Below are positions 62,432 to 64,000 of a stretch of DNA of 64,000 bases, one piece after another; positions within the stretch are counted from its first letter, which is position 1; every line of letters starts with the position of its first letter. The position numbers were made by a program, and so were the translations under genes. Origin of the DNA: Kitasatospora sp. NBC_01246 (GTDB lineage: Bacteria > Actinomycetota > Actinomycetes > Streptomycetales > Streptomycetaceae). The stretch covers positions 3,534,001 to 3,598,000 of the forward strand of contig NZ_CP108484.1 of assembly GCF_036226505.1 (NCBI RefSeq), given 5' to 3'. The notes beneath the pieces were generated by a model. That model was not told where the DNA came from. It saw only the letters and a list, made by a program, of their open reading frames with translations, and did no database searches.

Positions 62432-62689
62432 CTACTCGGCGGCGGGCTCGCGGCGGGTGGCGCGGAGGCCGCGGAGGCCGATGGCGCCGACGGTGACGCC
62501 GAGGACGAAGGAGGTCACGGCGAGCAGGAGGTGGATCCAGAAGAAGGCGGTCGGCTGGGAGTGGTCGCCGTCGGTGAAGGCCTGGCCGCCGGAGTCCTTC
62601 CAGAGGTTCTTGACGAAGGTGATCCAGATGATCATGGACCAGACGCCGAAGGCGGTCAGGAACCAGGAGGTGCGGCGGCTGAGCTTCAT
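62432..62689 (-). CDS. Small two-helix membrane protein
   Basis: This 85-aa protein starts at ATG 62689 (GAGG site). Helix one is TSWFLTAFGVWSMIIWITFV and helix two is FFWIHLLLAVTSFVLGVTVG, joined by a short loop with DSGGQAFTDGD. It follows sdhB in convergent orientation, as in other streptomycetes from memory. It may be a respiratory-chain accessory, but this is unproven. Confidence 0.8.
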   Translation of the reverse strand: MKLSRRTSWFLTAFGVWSMIIWITFVKNLWKDSGGQAFTDGDHSQPTAFFWIHLLLAVTSFVLGVTVGAIGLRGLRATRREPAAE

Positions 62690-62831
62690 GGAGCGTCCTC
62701 GGCGGCTGAGGTGAAGATGGTGTGCGGTTCCAGTATGCGCGGGCGGCCGTTCGGCGTACGGTGGCCCCCTCCTGTGGAGGACGGGCCCGAAGGGGCGGAC
62801 GGCGGCGGCCCCGACTGGGTACGGTCTGCTG

Positions 62832-64000
62832 GTGCCCACACGCCGTAAGCTCGCACACCTGCTCGTCGCGTACGCCGCGGCGCTCCCCGTCATCCTCGCC
62901 GCCCCGGCGGCCGTCGCGGCCCCGCACGAGCCGCCGCCCCCGCCGGCCGCGATCGGGGGCGAGAGACTGGGGCTCACCGGTGCCCAGGTGGCACCCCTGC
63001 CCGGCGCCCCGGCCCTGCCGGGGGATCTCACCGGGCGGTCCTGGATAGTCGCCGACGCGACGTCAGGAGAGGTGCTGGCGGCCAGCAACCCCCATCTGCG
63101 GCTCGCGCCGGCCAGCACCCTGAAGATCCTCTTCGCGGACACCGTGCTGCCGAAGTTCGACCGCAACCTGGTGCACCGGGTCGAGGACGCGGAGATCCAG
63201 GGGATCGGCGCCGGCAGCAGCCTGGTCGGCATCAAGGAGAACCTGGACTACCGGGTCGAGGACCTCTGGCGCGGGGTCTTCCTCAGCTCGGGCAACGACG
63301 CGGTGCACGTCCTGTCGCACATGAACGGCGGGGTCCAGCAGACCGTCGCCGAGATGCAGGCCCGCGCGGACGCGCTGCAGGCCCGGGACACCCGGGTGAT
63401 CTCCCCGGACGGCTACGACATGGACGGCCAGCTCTCCTCGGCCTACGACCTGACCCTGTTCGCCCGGGCCGGGCTGCGCAATCCCGACTTCCGGATGTAC
63501 TGCGCCACCCGGGACGCGCAGTTCCCCGGCGCGGTGGACAAGAACACCGGGCAGCGGGGCAGCTTCGGGATCGCCAACACCGACCGGCTGCTCGGCAAGT
63601 ACCCGGGCCTGATCGGCGTGAAGAACGGTTTCACCACCGAGGCCGGCTCGACCTTCGTCGGCGCCGCCGAACGGAACGGCCGCACCCTGCTGGTGACGGT
63701 GATGCACCCCTCGACGTACCAGAAGGTCTACGACGAGACGGCGGCGCTGCTGGACTGGGGGTTCGCGGCGGCCGACAAGGTCACCCCGGTCGGCAGGCTG
63801 GTGGACGAGGCGCCGGCCGGCGGGGAGCCGACCGGACAGGCGGGTGGCACCGCCGGTGCGCCCGCGCCGCCGCCGCACCCCTCCCCGAGCGCCCCCCCGA
63901 CCGCCCCGGCGGCCGCCGCGGCCGGTGGTGACGGGGGCTCGGGCCCCGGCCCGGTCGGCTGGGTGGGGATCGCGCTGGCCCTCGCGGCGGGCGGCGCCGG
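62832..64000 (+). CDS. D-alanyl-D-alanine carboxypeptidase (peptidase S11), C-terminus cut by window edge
   Basis: At least 389 residues are present; the end runs out of the window. A signal peptide (LLVAYAAALPVILAAPAAVA) precedes the S11 core: catalytic SxxK in APASTLKILF, SSGNDAV as SxN, and GVKNGFT in the KTG position (Asn replaces Thr). It trims the pentapeptide of peptidoglycan. A Pro/Ala/Ser/Gly linker and the start of a C-terminal membrane helix (WVGIALALAAGG) follow. GTG 62832 lies six bases after TACGGT, so it may be leaderless. Confidence 0.9.
   Translation, partial: MPTRRKLAHLLVAYAAALPVILAAPAAVAAPHEPPPPPAAIGGERLGLTGAQVAPLPGAPALPGDLTGRSWIVADATSGEVLAASNPHLRLAPASTLKILFADTVLPKFDRNLVHRVEDAEIQGIGAGSSLVGIKENLDYRVEDLWRGVFLSSGNDAVHVLSHMNGGVQQTVAEMQARADALQARDTRVISPDGYDMDGQLSSAYDLTLFARAGLRNPDFRMYCATRDAQFPGAVDKNTGQRGSFGIANTDRLLGKYPGLIGVKNGFTTEAGSTFVGAAERNGRTLLVTVMHPSTYQKVYDETAALLDWGFAAADKVTPVGRLVDEAPAGGEPTGQAGGTAGAPAPPPHPSPSAPPTAPAAAAAGGDGGSGPGPVGWVGIALALAAGGA

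Overview
The window is high-GC actinobacterial chromosome, most likely Streptomyces or Kitasatospora (Streptomycetaceae). The evidence is strong GC bias at third codon positions, GTG and TTG starts, many apparently leaderless genes (a -10 box 6-8 nt before the start codon), an AfsQ1/AfsQ2/SigQ signalling block, and AfsQ-, DUF5753- and LASTG-type proteins typical of the group. Gene order recalls the S. coelicolor SCO48xx-SCO49xx core; this is from memory and was not checked.

Left part (1-28 kb): a GAF protein cut by the window edge, adenylate cyclase, biotin ligase and an acyl-CoA carboxylase set (pccB, small epsilon subunit, biotin carboxylase/BCCP). Then maf, a DeoR-family regulator, an LpdA-type flavoprotein and the first nucleoside-catabolism block: purine nucleoside phosphorylase, a phosphohexomutase that probably acts as phosphopentomutase, deoC, and two translationally coupled aldehyde dehydrogenase genes, the second lacking the catalytic half. 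Next come uridine kinase, sigQ, afsQ1, afsQ2 and a lipoprotein, then VanZ-like, L7/L12-like and cell-wall-anchored proteins.

Middle part (29.3-39.9 kb) is accessory: an XRE-DUF5753/DUF6879 pair, several small orphan genes (some Cys-rich, one with a TTA codon), a helix-turn-helix regulator with a beta-rich C-terminal domain, a short GntR regulator with a structured leader opposite, a 5'-truncated ATP-binding protein, and a GntR/ABC-2 exporter module flanked by near-identical palindromic repeats. No integrase, transposase or replication gene was found, so this looks like an eroded island.

Right part (40-64 kb): adenosine deaminase; a LysR/MFS pair; a hydrolase; a Uma2 endonuclease-fold protein; a second nucleoside block on the minus strand (BMP-type lipoprotein, ABC ATPase, two permeases, cytidine deaminase, thymidine phosphorylase); an M20 amidohydrolase; an SDR; a secreted peptidase-like lipoprotein; OHCU decarboxylase; sdhCDAB; and the start of a D-Ala-D-Ala carboxypeptidase.

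The most notable system-level signal is a palindrome, CTACGCGCGTAG. It lies just upstream of purine nucleoside phosphorylase, deoC, add and deoA, and in a weaker form of the nucleoside-transporter lipoprotein. This ties the scattered nucleoside uptake and catabolism genes into one apparent regulon. Together they form a route from imported nucleosides to ribose or deoxyribose phosphate, glyceraldehyde 3-phosphate and acetaldehyde, and on to acetate through the split ALDH.
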